Shown here one piece after another: positions 1 to 8,438 of a stretch of 39,424 nt of DNA; position 1 is the stretch's first letter; every line of letters begins with the position of its first letter. Source of the DNA: an uncultured Polaribacter sp. (lineage in GTDB: Bacteria; Bacteroidota; Bacteroidia; Flavobacteriales; Flavobacteriaceae); assembly GCA_913020555.1 (NCBI GenBank), contig CAJWAC010000015.1:1-39424 (forward strand), in the 5' to 3' direction. The notes below the pieces were generated by a model. That model saw only the letters and a list, made by a program, of their open reading frames with translations, was not told where the DNA came from and searched no databases. The position numbers and the translations under genes are program-made.

Positions 1-553
1 CTTTGTATACTGTGTTTTCTACAGTCATATCTTCACTTAGAGCCCATCCAACAATTTTTCTGTCCGCTAAATCTAGCATCGTGGTTAAATAAACCCATTT
101 ATCCTTACATCGAATGTAGGTAATATCAGAAACCCAAACCTTACCTAATTCCGTTACATTAAAATTCCTGTTCAATAGATTAGGACTGATCTTATAATCA
201 TGATTAGAATCGGTTGTAGTCACATACTTTCTTTTGGCCTGACTCTTTATTCCCATTTGCCGCATAAGCCTTGAAATATAGGAAGGATGATAATTATATC
301 CCTGTCTAGCTAACATTTTCGTTATTTTATAACTTCCATAAACTTTGCGATTTTCTTGCCAAATTTGAATGATTTTTGATGTAAGAATTGTCGTTTTACT
401 TCTCTTTATATGATTGCTATTTCGTTGCCATTGATAATAGGAATTTCTACTAATCTTTAAAATATTACACATCTTCTCAACAGAATATTGGGTTGTATTA
501 TCACTAATAAACCTATATTTTAATTGTCGCTCTTGGAGAAGATGCTCACCGCC
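1..553 (-). CDS. IS3-family transposase OrfB (integrase), 3' part missing
   Basis: This frame is entered by -1 slippage from OrfA and stays open for 184 codons to the left edge. It encodes a retroviral-type integrase. An HTH_21-like segment (containing NRKVYGSYKITKML) precedes the RNase-H-fold core. The first catalytic Asp is in WVSDITYI and the second in MLDLADRKIVGW, at the expected spacing. The Glu of the DDE triad would lie beyond position 1. No in-frame stop is seen in the visible part, so the copy may be intact. There is no independent start codon of good quality, which fits production as an OrfAB fusion. Confidence 0.85.
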
Positions 554-813
554 TTTTTTAAGATATCTCTTTCTATCTCTGCATTCCTAAGTTGCTTCTT
601 TAAAGCTTTAATCTCTTTCTGTTCTGGAGTTAAGCTTGGTGTTCCTGATCCAGTAAAGGATTCTCGATTAGATAAATAGGTTCGTTTCCAACTACGAATA
701 CTAGCTGGATGAACACCATACTCTTTACCTAGATCCTCTGCTCTTTGACCTGAGAGCATTAACTCAACTAACATAATTTTAAAGTCCTTGTCGTATCTTT
801 TTGTTTTACTCAT
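520..813 (-). CDS. IS3-family transposase OrfA
   Basis: The product is 97 residues, the normal size for OrfA. The N-terminal half (residues about 7-45) reads as a helix-turn-helix of the transposase_8 type, with SGQRAEDLGKEYGVHPASIR as the core, and should bind the terminal inverted repeats. The C-terminal part (about 63-87) is a leucine-rich coiled coil typical of OrfA dimerisation. The frame ends at 520, shortly after the slippery heptamer at 553-559, so most translation gives OrfA alone and a fraction gives the OrfAB transposase. The ATG at 813 is the only sensible start. It is a confident family member; no close relative is claimed. Confidence 0.88.
   Translation of the reverse strand: MSKTKRYDKDFKIMLVELMLSGQRAEDLGKEYGVHPASIRSWKRTYLSNRESFTGSGTPSLTPEQKEIKALKKQLRNAEIERDILKKAVSIFSKSDN
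553..559 (-). other. Programmed -1 frameshift heptamer of the IS3 element
   Basis: The minus strand reads A AAA AAG in the OrfA zero frame (codons 85-87, Leu-Lys-Lys). This is the canonical slippery heptamer of IS3-family elements. Slipping back one base moves ribosomes into the OrfB frame, which is open from here to the window edge. Confidence 0.75.
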
Positions 814-842
814 AATTCAAATATATTCATTTATGAGCTGTT

Positions 843-1159
843 TTAACTGTAACTATAAAAGTAGGCATTCCAGAATGTAAGTTTACAACTATCAGTTTGT
901 TTACAACAATTCATGCTTTTTACAATAGTCATAGGGAAAGCTTTTCCGTGATCAGCTGCTTCTTCAGTCAAATGCTCTAGTAATAATTTTTTGTTGTTAA
1001 AATGGTTTACTTTAGAAACAAATCCTTTTACTTGCGCAATCAAGTCTTTTTTTCTAATTCTCCGTTTGATATAAATACATTTGAATTTATATCTTTTGAA
1101 TTTTGAGTCAAAATAGAATTGTTATTAAATATATACGAATCGTCTAATAAATTGAGGTT
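843..1159 (-). pseudogene. Broken ORF of unknown function next to the IS
   Basis: A 66-codon frame begins at a weak TTG at 1043 and ends at 843, inside or at the tip of the insertion sequence. The frame just upstream (1159 down to 1040, 39 codons, ending TGA) would join it if one base were added to the seven-T run at 1047-1053. Read that way, one continuous hydrophilic segment appears across the run (...NGELEKK | DLIAQVKGFV...). I infer a gene with a homopolymer frameshift whose 3' end was cut by the IS. The protein is not recognised. Chance open frames in AT-rich DNA remain possible. Confidence 0.35.
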
Positions 1160-1498
1160 TTATTAATCTAATTTAGGTTTTTAGTTAAAAAAAAAACGGA
1201 AAATAATCTGAACAAAACTAAAGCTCGTTTAAAATATAAATAAAATTTGCAGTTACTGAATTAAAAAAAATGAAAATAATGAAAACATAATAACACCTAT
1301 AATTAATTTTGGTTCAGTGCTAAACAAAAATACAAGTATGGAATAAAGTCCGAATTCTAGGCAGAATTATCTTGTGATGATTTACAAGGAAACTATAATT
1401 GAGATCGTTAGATTTAATTGTACCTAATCCTAAATAAATGGCTGCATTATTTGTTGCGTAATGTGGAAAAAATTACAAAATAAATACATCGATTCAAA
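1160..1498. other. AT-rich gap without a recognisable gene
   Basis: Short frames are interrupted every few codons on both strands, and no RNA gene or strong hairpin was seen. The stretch lies between the broken ORF beside the IS and the stop of the damaged lipoprotein gene, and it looks like eroded coding DNA or spacer. Confidence 0.5.
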
Positions 1499-2113
1499 TT
1501 AGTTGAAAAGACATCCTTCTAATTTAATTATTTCGTCTGTTTGAAGAAAATCTTCCGAATATGTTTTTTCAGAAGGACTGAAAATAACTGTTTGACCATC
1601 GCCTTCAGTGGTTGAAAAATGGAGCAAACCATCAACAACTTCAAATTTATAGGTTATAGAATATTCAATTTAGTTACTAGAACCATAAAAATCATAATCA
1701 AACGCAAAAACATCCATTTCGTCTCTTTTGATTTCTACATTCCATTTTATTCCATTATAAGTTGTTTCACCTAATTGCCATCCTTTACAATATGAGATAA
1801 CAGGTTTTATATTAAAGAAGGATATAAAATGTCTATCGGCTGTGAATTTTTGAAACTTTATATCAGAAAAATCACTATAATAATTTTCTGAATCTGTCCA
1901 TACTGTCCCATCATATTTATTTAAAAATCGACACATTTTTGCTCCCCAACCTGGACCACAATACTGATATGCCGGTGGTTCCAAGCCAGGGTATTTCACT
2001 CCACTTGCATCTGTTACAATATCTTGCTCTCCAAATTCTGGATGCTCAATTGTATCATAACTTTTTGAACAAGAAAACAAGATTAATAAGAAAAGAGATG
2101 ATAATAGTCTCAT
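1499..2113 (-). pseudogene. Lipoprotein gene interrupted by an in-frame stop
   Basis: The first 147 codons start with a lipoprotein signal (MRLLSSLFLLILFSC, lipid-modified Cys at about residue 15), so the product would sit in the outer membrane or periplasm. A TAA at 1670-1672 ends the frame. The same frame then continues for 56 more sense codons to a second TAA at 1499-1501, and the downstream part is protein-like (SITYKFEVVDG, YSEDFLQTDEI). This suggests a 204-residue ancestor with a recent nonsense change; AAA or GAA to TAA would suffice. Truncated expression, readthrough or a sequencing error cannot be excluded. The function is unknown: the mature part is rich in aromatic and acidic residues with three Cys, and no family is recognised. 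Confidence 0.55.
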
Positions 2114-2227
2114 ATGATGTCTTAAAAGTACAAAATTAAAAGTACTTTATCAAGTTACGTCAACAAAAAAGGCTTTGAAACCTGCTACGAAGATGAAGTA
2201 TTTTTATCTATTAATTTAAATTTCACC

Positions 2228-2416
2228 TTAATTGGTAATTATTATTCCATGCTCTAATCTTATAGATTTTGTTTCTGTTACCTTGTTTCCACGACTACCT
2301 TTATTTAGAACTTTTATTTTTACGCGTTGAGTACTGTCTTTTAAATTGTTGTTTTGAGCAAAAATAGTATTGAAAGCTGCAACTTCGAATAATAAAATTA
2401 ATTTATTAATATTCAT
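2228..2416 (-). CDS. Small putative secreted protein, unknown
   Basis: This 62-residue ORF starts with a hydrophobic segment ending in IFAQNN (residues about 5-22), which resembles a flavobacterial signal peptide cut after Ala-Gln. The remainder is basic and short (VKIKVLNKGSRGNK). It begins with a proper ATG and lies between a damaged lipoprotein gene and an erythromycin-esterase-like gene, all on the minus strand. No family is recognised. It could be a genuine tiny exported protein or the surviving 5' end of a decayed gene; the neighbourhood favours caution. Confidence 0.35.
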   Translation of the reverse strand: MNINKLILLFEVAAFNTIFAQNNNLKDSTQRVKIKVLNKGSRGNKVTETKSIRLEHGIIITN

Positions 2417-2571
2417 CGGTTAACGCTTGATTTTGTATTTATTAATGTTTTGTTGTGTGGTAGGATGTGTTTTTGGGTATGAGAAATTTCCTTAAAAAAA
2501 AGCAGAAATAGTATAAATGCAAAGAACTTTATGTAAGTGAGAAATTTGTGATTTTAGTAAACTGGATAAGT

Positions 2572-3879
2572 TTATAATTCATTTAAATTATAATTGGCTG
2601 TTGAAATATTTTTAACAAAAATTAGTCCATCATATGTTTCACAATAAATTTTATTCATCATAATTTTATGTATTGATTTTGGCTTATATCCACCTGCTGC
2701 TATCAGCAATTGTTTTTGTTTTGTGTTAAAAAATTTTGTGACCTCATTTTCATTTGCTTTTTGTAAATCAATAAAGTAAATATCTTTTTTAACACATGAT
2801 AGTGTTTTAGCATATGTTCTTTTAAATGGTTTCTCTATGTTGTAGGTTTTCCAATGATTTCCTTTTTTTTTATCTATCACAAAGCCATCTATTTTTCCTG
2901 CTCCAAAGTCAAATCCAATGCTATAATAACGGTTATTATAAAAGTCTTTTAGATGACGCCCTAAGTTTGTTATGCCACTTCCATAATAGTACATTTCTTT
3001 TTTATTGATGTGTTCATTATGAGCCCAAATAAAAATTTTTTCGTTTTTAGATTGATTATTTACTATCCATTTAACATTTTCAAACATTTTAAAATCTCTG
3101 AATTTTGTTCTTTTTGGATATTGCTCTCCAGTTAAAGAAGCAAACTGCGTATAACTTATTAGATAATCTAAACTTCTTAGAATATACTTATACTCTTTAT
3201 TATTTGTTTTTGAATTTATTATTTTTTGTTTTAATTCATTTAGTTTTGGTATTTGCATTTTCCACCAATCGTCTTTTTTACTAAAATCTATAATCTTGTT
3301 TGCACAATTATCAACAATAGTTAAAAAGTTTTCATCAACTTTAATAGTATTATCATTAACATACTTTCTTATTTGCTCATTGATTTTTTTTCCAGTTTGA
3401 ATATCCATTCCGTAAAAACGAATTCGTTCTTCCTCGGGTTTATTAAAATTATAATCTCTCATCCATTGCAAAAGATTAACTATTTCTTCGGAACACCAAA
3501 AACCGATATTAAAATTTTTTGCAATAGTCTTAATATCTCCCTTTCCACCATTTAACCATTCATTTATTCCTGACTCAGCTTGATAGGATTCTTCCATTAT
3601 AAAAGTTTTTAAGCCTTGAGTTTTTACCAGGTATTTGAAGAATTTAGCCTTTAGATTAAAAAATTCTTTTGTATTATGGGAGGCTTCACCAAACCCATAA
3701 ATTTTTGCATTGGCGAATTTATTTGGTGTATTATTTTTAAAAATTACAAGTTCAGAATCAGGGTTTGCGTCTTCAATTTCAATTGAATTTTCATTTATCC
3801 ACTTTATGGCTTTATTATTTTGCCCATTAATTGTAAATAATGTAATTAGCATTGTGAAAATTAAATGCTCTATCTTCAT
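2572..3879 (-). CDS. Erythromycin-esterase-family protein, exported
   Basis: The 435-residue product matches the erythromycin esterase / succinoglycan biosynthesis fold. The conserved GFGEASH block is at residues 62-68 and an Ile-Met-Glu-Glu segment at 94-97. RFYGMDIQ is near 154-161, and the WAHNEH block at 285-290 supplies further conserved histidines. Family members hydrolyse macrolide lactones or act on unknown esters using a His/Glu centre. A hydrophobic N-terminus (residues 5-18, ending NGQ) suggests export, which differs from the cytosolic resistance enzymes EreA and EreB. A resistance role is therefore not assumed. The gene stands alone, and its length is normal for the family. Confidence 0.82.
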   Translation of the reverse strand: MKIEHLIFTMLITLFTINGQNNKAIKWINENSIEIEDANPDSELVIFKNNTPNKFANAKIYGFGEASHNTKEFFNLKAKFFKYLVKTQGLKTFIMEESYQAESGINEWLNGGKGDIKTIAKNFNIGFWCSEEIVNLLQWMRDYNFNKPEEERIRFYGMDIQTGKKINEQIRKYVNDNTIKVDENFLTIVDNCANKIIDFSKKDDWWKMQIPKLNELKQKIINSKTNNKEYKYILRSLDYLISYTQFASLTGEQYPKRTKFRDFKMFENVKWIVNNQSKNEKIFIWAHNEHINKKEMYYYGSGITNLGRHLKDFYNNRYYSIGFDFGAGKIDGFVIDKKKGNHWKTYNIEKPFKRTYAKTLSCVKKDIYFIDLQKANENEVTKFFNTKQKQLLIAAGGYKPKSIHKIMMNKIYCETYDGLIFVKNISTANYNLNEL

Positions 3880-4095
3880 GATGTTATTTTAATTATTAAT
3901 AATCAAACTTAGAATATTAAATTTCCCCAAATGTTAAATAAACCTATAAATCAAGTTAATATTAAGGTAAAGTATTATGTTACCAAATAATTTTAAATAA
4001 GAATATGTACTTACACTCAATTTTAATATTCCGTTTAAATACAAGTTTTAGAGTTCTAGTAATGCTATCATTTTAAATTATAATATCATTAATGA
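3880..4095. other. Eroded AT-rich spacer
   Basis: No intact gene is present. The stretch lies directly before the barrel remnant that starts at 4096, and the plus-strand frames are broken by several stops. It may hold unrecognisable upstream portions of the same dead receptor gene. Confidence 0.4.
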
Positions 4096-4422
4096 TTTAA
4101 GAATAGTTTCGCTAAAAACTTCACCTTATTTTACTTCTATCCCAATCATCAATTTAAAATTAAGAATTCGTCCTATTTTAGTCTTAATGCATGGGAGCTC
4201 ACAAAACGTCAAGAGGGTATTTTTCAAAGAGAATTAGTGTATGCAGTAAATGCGATCTTCAGTAAGAATTAGTGTAAAAAATTAAACCTGACTTTAAATT
4301 TTAATGATAATTTTCACACAATGACTCATAGAAAAAGTTATCAACTACAAAATATTAGAGCAAAAAGTTTCTTTTTTGGGAAGTCACATGAATTTTCAAT
4401 GTCTTTAAATATAGTTTGGTAG
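4096..4422 (+). pseudogene. C-terminal remnant of a TonB-dependent receptor / outer-membrane beta-barrel protein
   Basis: One plus-strand frame reads as the last ~108 codons of an outer-membrane barrel of the flavobacterial receptor type. Alternating strands include FSLNAWELTKRQEGIF, RELVYAVNAIFSKN and LNLTLNFNDNFHTMTHRKS, and the end is EFSMSLNIVW with a terminal aromatic, as barrel assembly requires. The frame contains one internal TAG at 4270-4272, probably from a TGG codon, and a TGA closes it upstream at 4093-4095. No start codon or plug domain remains. The segment is the tail of a dead receptor gene. Receptor membership is inferred from barrel-strand patterns only. Confidence 0.6.
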
Positions 4423-4651
4423 CTATAAAATCATCATATAAAAAAATAGATGTTGATGATAATTTGAATAAAATGAGATAACCTTTAATAAGGTTGTTCT
4501 ATTAGAAAAATATTTTTACCACCATAAAGTTCAGAATAGAAATAACAATTTACTATGAATAGAATTTGTAGTTTTAATTTAACTTAAGTGGATTACAAAC
4601 CTATTGATTATTACTAAATGCTGTTTAGCATATAATTCAATAAATAAAAAA
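4423..4651. other. Intergenic stretch after receptor remnant
   Basis: No gene is seen. The stretch lies between the stop of the barrel remnant and the terminator of the DJ-1/PfpI gene. Confidence 0.4.
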
Positions 4652-4686
4652 AATAGCGACTTTAATTAAAAACTTAAGTCGCTATT
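4652..4686 (-). terminator. Rho-independent terminator of the DJ-1/PfpI gene
   Basis: The sequence AATAGCGACTT pairs with AAGTCGCTATT around an AT-rich loop, 28 bases beyond the stop codon at 4714. On the minus strand the stem is followed by a run of seven T (complement of 4645-4651), as expected for an intrinsic terminator of the leftward gene. Confidence 0.8.
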
Positions 4687-4713
4687 ACCTATAAATGTTA
4701 TTGTAAATAATTT

Positions 4714-5394
4714 TTACTTTAACTTACCTAATAAAAGTTCAGCAACCAATTCAGAAGATGCTGGATTTTGCCCAGTTATTAATAATTCATCTTCAACTGC
4801 ATGGGGATTCCAATCTGCTTTTTTAGAGTAAATACCACCATTATTTTTTAACATATCTTCTACTAAAAATGGAACAATAGAAGTTAGTTGTACTGCTTCT
4901 TCTTCACCATTGGTAAATCCAGTTACTTTTTTTCCATTAACTAAAAATGTCCCATCTGTATTTTTTGTATTTTTAAAAACAGCAGGTGCGTGACAAACAG
5001 CTGCAACAGGTTTGTTATTTTTATAAAAACCTTCTATTAAGGCAATTGAATTTTTATCCTCAGCTAAATCCCATAATGGGCCATGTCCTCCTGGATAAAA
5101 TATTGCATCATAATCTACTTGATTTATAGTTTCTAACTTTATTGTTTTAGACAATACCTCCTGCGTTTGTTTATCTTTATTAAATCTTACTGTTGCTGGA
5201 GTTTGGAAATCTGGTTCATTGCTTTTCGGGTCAATTGGAGGTTGACCTCCTTTTGGAGACGCCAAAGTAATCTCAATACCTTTATCTTTTAATAGGTAAT
5301 AAGGCGCTGCAAATTCTTCAATCCAAAACCCGGTTTTAAGTCCCGTGTCTCCCAAATCTTCATGGCTTGTTAATACAAATAATACTTTTTTCAT
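4714..5394 (-). CDS. DJ-1/PfpI-family protein (Hsp31-like glyoxalase/chaperone or class I amidotransferase-like)
   Basis: The protein has the DJ-1/PfpI fold. The nucleophile is in AVCHAP (Cys134-His135 counted from this start), the acidic partner is in GFWIEEF near residue 26, and the FYPGGHGPLWDL loop near 99-110 completes the pocket. The arrangement resembles the Hsp31/HchA branch, whose members act as glutathione-independent glyoxalases or holding chaperones under stress. An in-frame ATG 12 codons upstream (5430) is possible. The start at 5394 is preferred because MKKVLFVLTS begins the first strand of the fold. A Crp/Fnr regulator lies just upstream on the same strand and may control it. 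The family is certain; the substrate is not. Confidence 0.85.
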   Translation of the reverse strand: MKKVLFVLTSHEDLGDTGLKTGFWIEEFAAPYYLLKDKGIEITLASPKGGQPPIDPKSNEPDFQTPATVRFNKDKQTQEVLSKTIKLETINQVDYDAIFYPGGHGPLWDLAEDKNSIALIEGFYKNNKPVAAVCHAPAVFKNTKNTDGTFLVNGKKVTGFTNGEEEAVQLTSIVPFLVEDMLKNNGGIYSKKADWNPHAVEDELLITGQNPASSELVAELLLGKLK

Positions 5395-5571
5395 TGTTTT
5401 GCTTTTTTCTTTGTTAATATTCATTGGCATTAGTTTCTGATTTGTTTTTAATACAAACTGAAAATAAAGCTAAAGAGATTATGACTATTCTTTTAATTTA
5501 AGAATGTTTGTTTTTATAAGAAACAAAATTATACTCTAATTGAAGATTAAAAATTGATGTATGGTAATAAA

Positions 5572-6150
5572 TCAATTATTAGATATTTCTTTTCTAATTC
5601 TACTTAAACTTTCTGTAGTAATTCCTAAATATGAAGCGATATGGTAGTTTTTTACAGTCTGTTCAATATTTGGGTAAGTACTTATAAAAGAAACATATCT
5701 TTCTTTGGCCGATTGAGCTAAACTTGCCAATATTCTATTTTGAAAGCTGGCAAAAGCTCTTTCCATTTTTTTTCTAAAAAAGGTTTCTAATTGTGGAATC
5801 TTTTCAAATAATTCTTCCATACCTTTTTTGGAAATTTTATATAAAGTTGCTTCTTGAATAGTTTCAATATGCATCTTAGCTTCAGATACTGTGAAGAAAG
5901 CAGTGTAATCACTTATCCACCAATCATTAATGGCAAACTGTAAAGTATGCTCTTTACCAGATTTATCAATAAAGAAAGTTCTTAAACATCCATTGTAAAC
6001 ATAATATTGACTATTTACTTCATCACCTGCTTTTAGTATAGTAGTACCTTTTTCTAACTTTAGTTTTTTCAATTTACTTTCAATAAAATTTATTTCTTTT
6101 TTTGAAAAAGAAATATCTTTAAAAATATATTGCACTATTGAATTTCCCAT
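5572..6150 (-). CDS. Crp/Fnr-family transcriptional regulator
   Basis: The 192-residue protein has a cyclic-nucleotide-binding-like beta-roll (about residues 20-120, containing LEKGTTILKAGDEV and YVYNGCLRTFF), a dimerisation helix near 125-145 and a C-terminal winged helix with IASYLGITTESLSRIRKE as recognition helix. No Fnr-type cysteine cluster is seen, and the ligand-binding Arg typical of true cAMP sites is not evident, so the effector is unknown. Flavobacteria carry many such regulators beside single target genes. The adjacent DJ-1/PfpI gene, 178 bases downstream, is the obvious candidate. A TAGATTTG promoter element lies 24 bases upstream of the ATG. Confidence 0.88.
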   Translation of the reverse strand: MGNSIVQYIFKDISFSKKEINFIESKLKKLKLEKGTTILKAGDEVNSQYYVYNGCLRTFFIDKSGKEHTLQFAINDWWISDYTAFFTVSEAKMHIETIQEATLYKISKKGMEELFEKIPQLETFFRKKMERAFASFQNRILASLAQSAKERYVSFISTYPNIEQTVKNYHIASYLGITTESLSRIRKEISNN

Positions 6151-6173
6151 CTTGCATTAATTTATTCATAACT

Positions 6174-6181
6174 CAAATCTA
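6174..6181 (-). promoter_or_regulatory. -7 element for the Crp/Fnr regulator
   Basis: The minus strand reads TAGATTTG, matching the Bacteroidota consensus TAnnTTTG, 24 bases before the ATG at 6150. No clear -33 TTG was found at the usual distance. Confidence 0.45.
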
Positions 6182-6560
6182 AAGTAAATCACATCTAATA
6201 TTACTTACTATTTATAGTTATTAATATTGTTTGGTTATTGATATCAAAAAACAACAGTATTAAAATAAAGTATTATAAGATTCTTAAAGCTAAAATATGA
6301 GTAAAATAAGGGTGAAACAAGTTTAGTTAGAATATTACAAAATCATAATCTCTTTTTAATCAGGTTATTTTAAAAAAATTCATTCCTAAAAATACTTTAA
6401 AAAAATAGAATAACTTGGTAGTTACATTTTAAACTAACACAGCATAAAGTGTCATAAGGGTATGGATAATTTTATTATTGATTATTAACCTGTTTGATTT
6501 ATAAAGCGTATTTCTTAAAAGTTTTGCATATTATGCAAAAATGAATTATGAGAATGTACC
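6182..6560. other. Gap between sensor kinase and Crp/Fnr regulator, with a 19-bp palindrome
   Basis: No gene is seen on either strand. The notable structure is a perfect palindrome at 6522-6540, TTTTGCATA-T-TATGCAAAA, 20 bases beyond the kinase stop. It could be a weak terminator for the kinase gene (short T run on the minus strand) or a protein-binding site. Confidence 0.5.
6522..6540. repeat. Perfect 19-bp palindrome
   Basis: TTTTGCATA and TATGCAAAA are exact reverse complements around a single central T. The dyad symmetry is typical of an operator. The same TTTGCAT core occurs in the longer inverted repeat at 9439-9489 on the other side of the two-component genes. Confidence 0.6.
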
Positions 6561-8438
6561 TTACAAGGCAGGAAACTTTATTTTATAGTGTGTTCCTTGG
6601 TCTACATAAAAGGATAAATCCCCCCTAACTTGAGTTGTGAAATCTTCTGCTAATTGCAAGCCGATACTATTTTTTCTAACCTTACTAGTATCAATGCCAG
6701 AACCGTTATCACTAATTAAAAGGGTGTAATGTGCTCCATTTAATTGTAATGAAATATCTATTTTCCCTGCTACCATTTTAGTAAAAGCATATTTAAAGGC
6801 ATTGGTAATAAGTTCATTTAAAATCATCCCTAAAGGCAGTGCTATAGCCAAGTTTAATTGCAGTTCATCCATGTGTATATGAACTTCAATAGGTTTTTCA
6901 ACACTTTGCTGAGAGCTTACAATAGCGTCTACAATGTCAGTAAAATAAGCATGGGCATCAATGGTTTCTTTACTATCATCAGTATACAATTGCTCGTGCA
7001 CTAGTGCCATGGAGAAAATACGGTCTATACTAGTTTGTAGCTTATTTCTTAAATTTAAGCTTCCGCTTGCATCAATTTGCATTTCTAAAATGCTACAAAT
7101 AATCTGCAAGTTGTTTTTTACTCTATGGTGAACCTCTTTTAGTAAAACATTTTTATAATTTATTGTTTCTTCTAAGTCTAGATTTATATTTTCAATTTCT
7201 TTTTTCTTAGTTACCAAAAGCGTATTACTTTTTTTTAGTTTTCTTTGATAGATATATAAAATTATTAAAAGGATAGCTAGTATTAAAACAAAAAAACCAA
7301 TGAGATTCCGCTGACTTTTTGCAGTGTTTTTTTCTTTTTCGGTTTGTATGAGCGCCGTGTTTTTCTTTTCCACTTCATGTTTAGTTTCCATTTCAGACAT
7401 AAATTCTAACATGTCTTTTTTAGAAATACTATCATTATAATTTTTATAGTCTTTGTAGTTTATTAAAGCATTCTTGTAGTCTTTTTCTTTTTCATAAATT
7501 CTGGTTAAAAGATCATAACCTCTTATTATTTTTAGCTTATGACCATATTTTTTGGCAATTTTAAGACCTTCATGGCCAAGTTTTTTTGCTTCATCAATTT
7601 TGTTTTCTTGAAAATATAAATCTCCTAACAATAAAGAGGAATACGCTACTCCGTCAAGATTACTTATTTTTTTAAAATGATCTAAAGCATTTATAAAAAA
7701 AGTATCTCTTTGTTTTAGATGAATACTATCCTTATAAATTTTTCCAATTTCACATAAAACATGAGATTCTAAATAGAGATTTTTCTCATTATTTCGGTTG
7801 ATTTGATAGGCTTTTAAAAATTGGGAGAGGCCTTTCTTGTTTTGATTTAGATGCACATAATCCTCTCCAATATTAGAGGTGCAACCTGCTACACGAGTGC
7901 TATCTCCAGCTTTTTTATAGTATGTAATAGCCTCTTCGTAATATTCAATGATTGTCTCCCATTTTACTGTGCCTCCCATAACATCAGCTTTTCTGTGTAT
8001 ACATTGTGCAACATTATAGTCATCATTTAAGGCCTTAAAAATAGTTTCGGCAGCAGTATAATTTTTTATAGCAATGTTTCTCTTTAATGTAAATCTGCCA
8101 TAATCTCCTAAGGCTTGGTAGCATTTTGCACGTAAATGGTCGGCTGTAATTATTGGTAGCGCCTGATTTAAATATTTTTTTCCTTTTTCGTAGTCGCTTA
8201 GTTCACAGTTGTTATCTAGATTTAGAATTCCAATGTAAAGTAGGTGTTTTGCAATGGAATCATTGTTTTTATTTTCAGTGGCTATCTTTAAATTTCTTTT
8301 GTATTTCTTTTCCTTAGCCAGCCAATTTTCTATTATTTTTTGCGCATTATCCGATTTTTGCGCATTTATAATTAATGGGCAAAAAAGAATAAGTAAAAAG
8401 AAAGAGGTAAACAGCCAAAACTTTTTAATCGGAAACAT
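6561..8438 (-). CDS. TPR-containing membrane sensor histidine kinase (HisKA_2 type)
   Basis: A signal peptide (ending INAQ) is followed by tetratricopeptide-like repeats over about residues 90-340, one transmembrane helix near 379-397 and a coiled linker. The kinase module follows. The phospho-acceptor is in EVHHRVKNNLQ (His437/438), the N box is LNELITNAFKYAF, and the G boxes are SDNGSG and NSIGLQLAED. The HRVKNNLQ form marks the HisKA_2/HWE-like group common in Bacteroidota. The periplasmic TPR region presumably senses a protein or peptide. A TTG nine codons upstream (8465) would extend it, but the ATG at 8438 gives a clean signal peptide and a 14-bp overlap with the response-regulator gene upstream, indicating co-translation. 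The signal is unknown. Confidence 0.9.
   Translation of the reverse strand: MFPIKKFWLFTSFFLLILFCPLIINAQKSDNAQKIIENWLAKEKKYKRNLKIATENKNNDSIAKHLLYIGILNLDNNCELSDYEKGKKYLNQALPIITADHLRAKCYQALGDYGRFTLKRNIAIKNYTAAETIFKALNDDYNVAQCIHRKADVMGGTVKWETIIEYYEEAITYYKKAGDSTRVAGCTSNIGEDYVHLNQNKKGLSQFLKAYQINRNNEKNLYLESHVLCEIGKIYKDSIHLKQRDTFFINALDHFKKISNLDGVAYSSLLLGDLYFQENKIDEAKKLGHEGLKIAKKYGHKLKIIRGYDLLTRIYEKEKDYKNALINYKDYKNYNDSISKKDMLEFMSEMETKHEVEKKNTALIQTEKEKNTAKSQRNLIGFFVLILAILLIILYIYQRKLKKSNTLLVTKKKEIENINLDLEETINYKNVLLKEVHHRVKNNLQIICSILEMQIDASGSLNLRNKLQTSIDRIFSMALVHEQLYTDDSKETIDAHAYFTDIVDAIVSSQQSVEKPIEVHIHMDELQLNLAIALPLGMILNELITNAFKYAFTKMVAGKIDISLQLNGAHYTLLISDNGSGIDTSKVRKNSIGLQLAEDFTTQVRGDLSFYVDQGTHYKIKFPAL

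Larger units (their letters stand above)
1..872 (-). mobile_element. IS3-family insertion sequence, left part cut by window edge
   Basis: Two overlapping reading frames on the minus strand form the usual IS3 layout: an upstream helix-turn-helix OrfA and a downstream DDE integrase OrfB joined by a -1 frameshift. The end beyond OrfA is not resolved. A TG dinucleotide reading into the element lies near 867-872, just outside OrfA, and 872 is used as an approximate boundary. The other terminus, the third catalytic residue and the target duplication lie outside the window, so neither completeness nor activity can be judged. The subgroup is not assigned. Confidence 0.8.
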
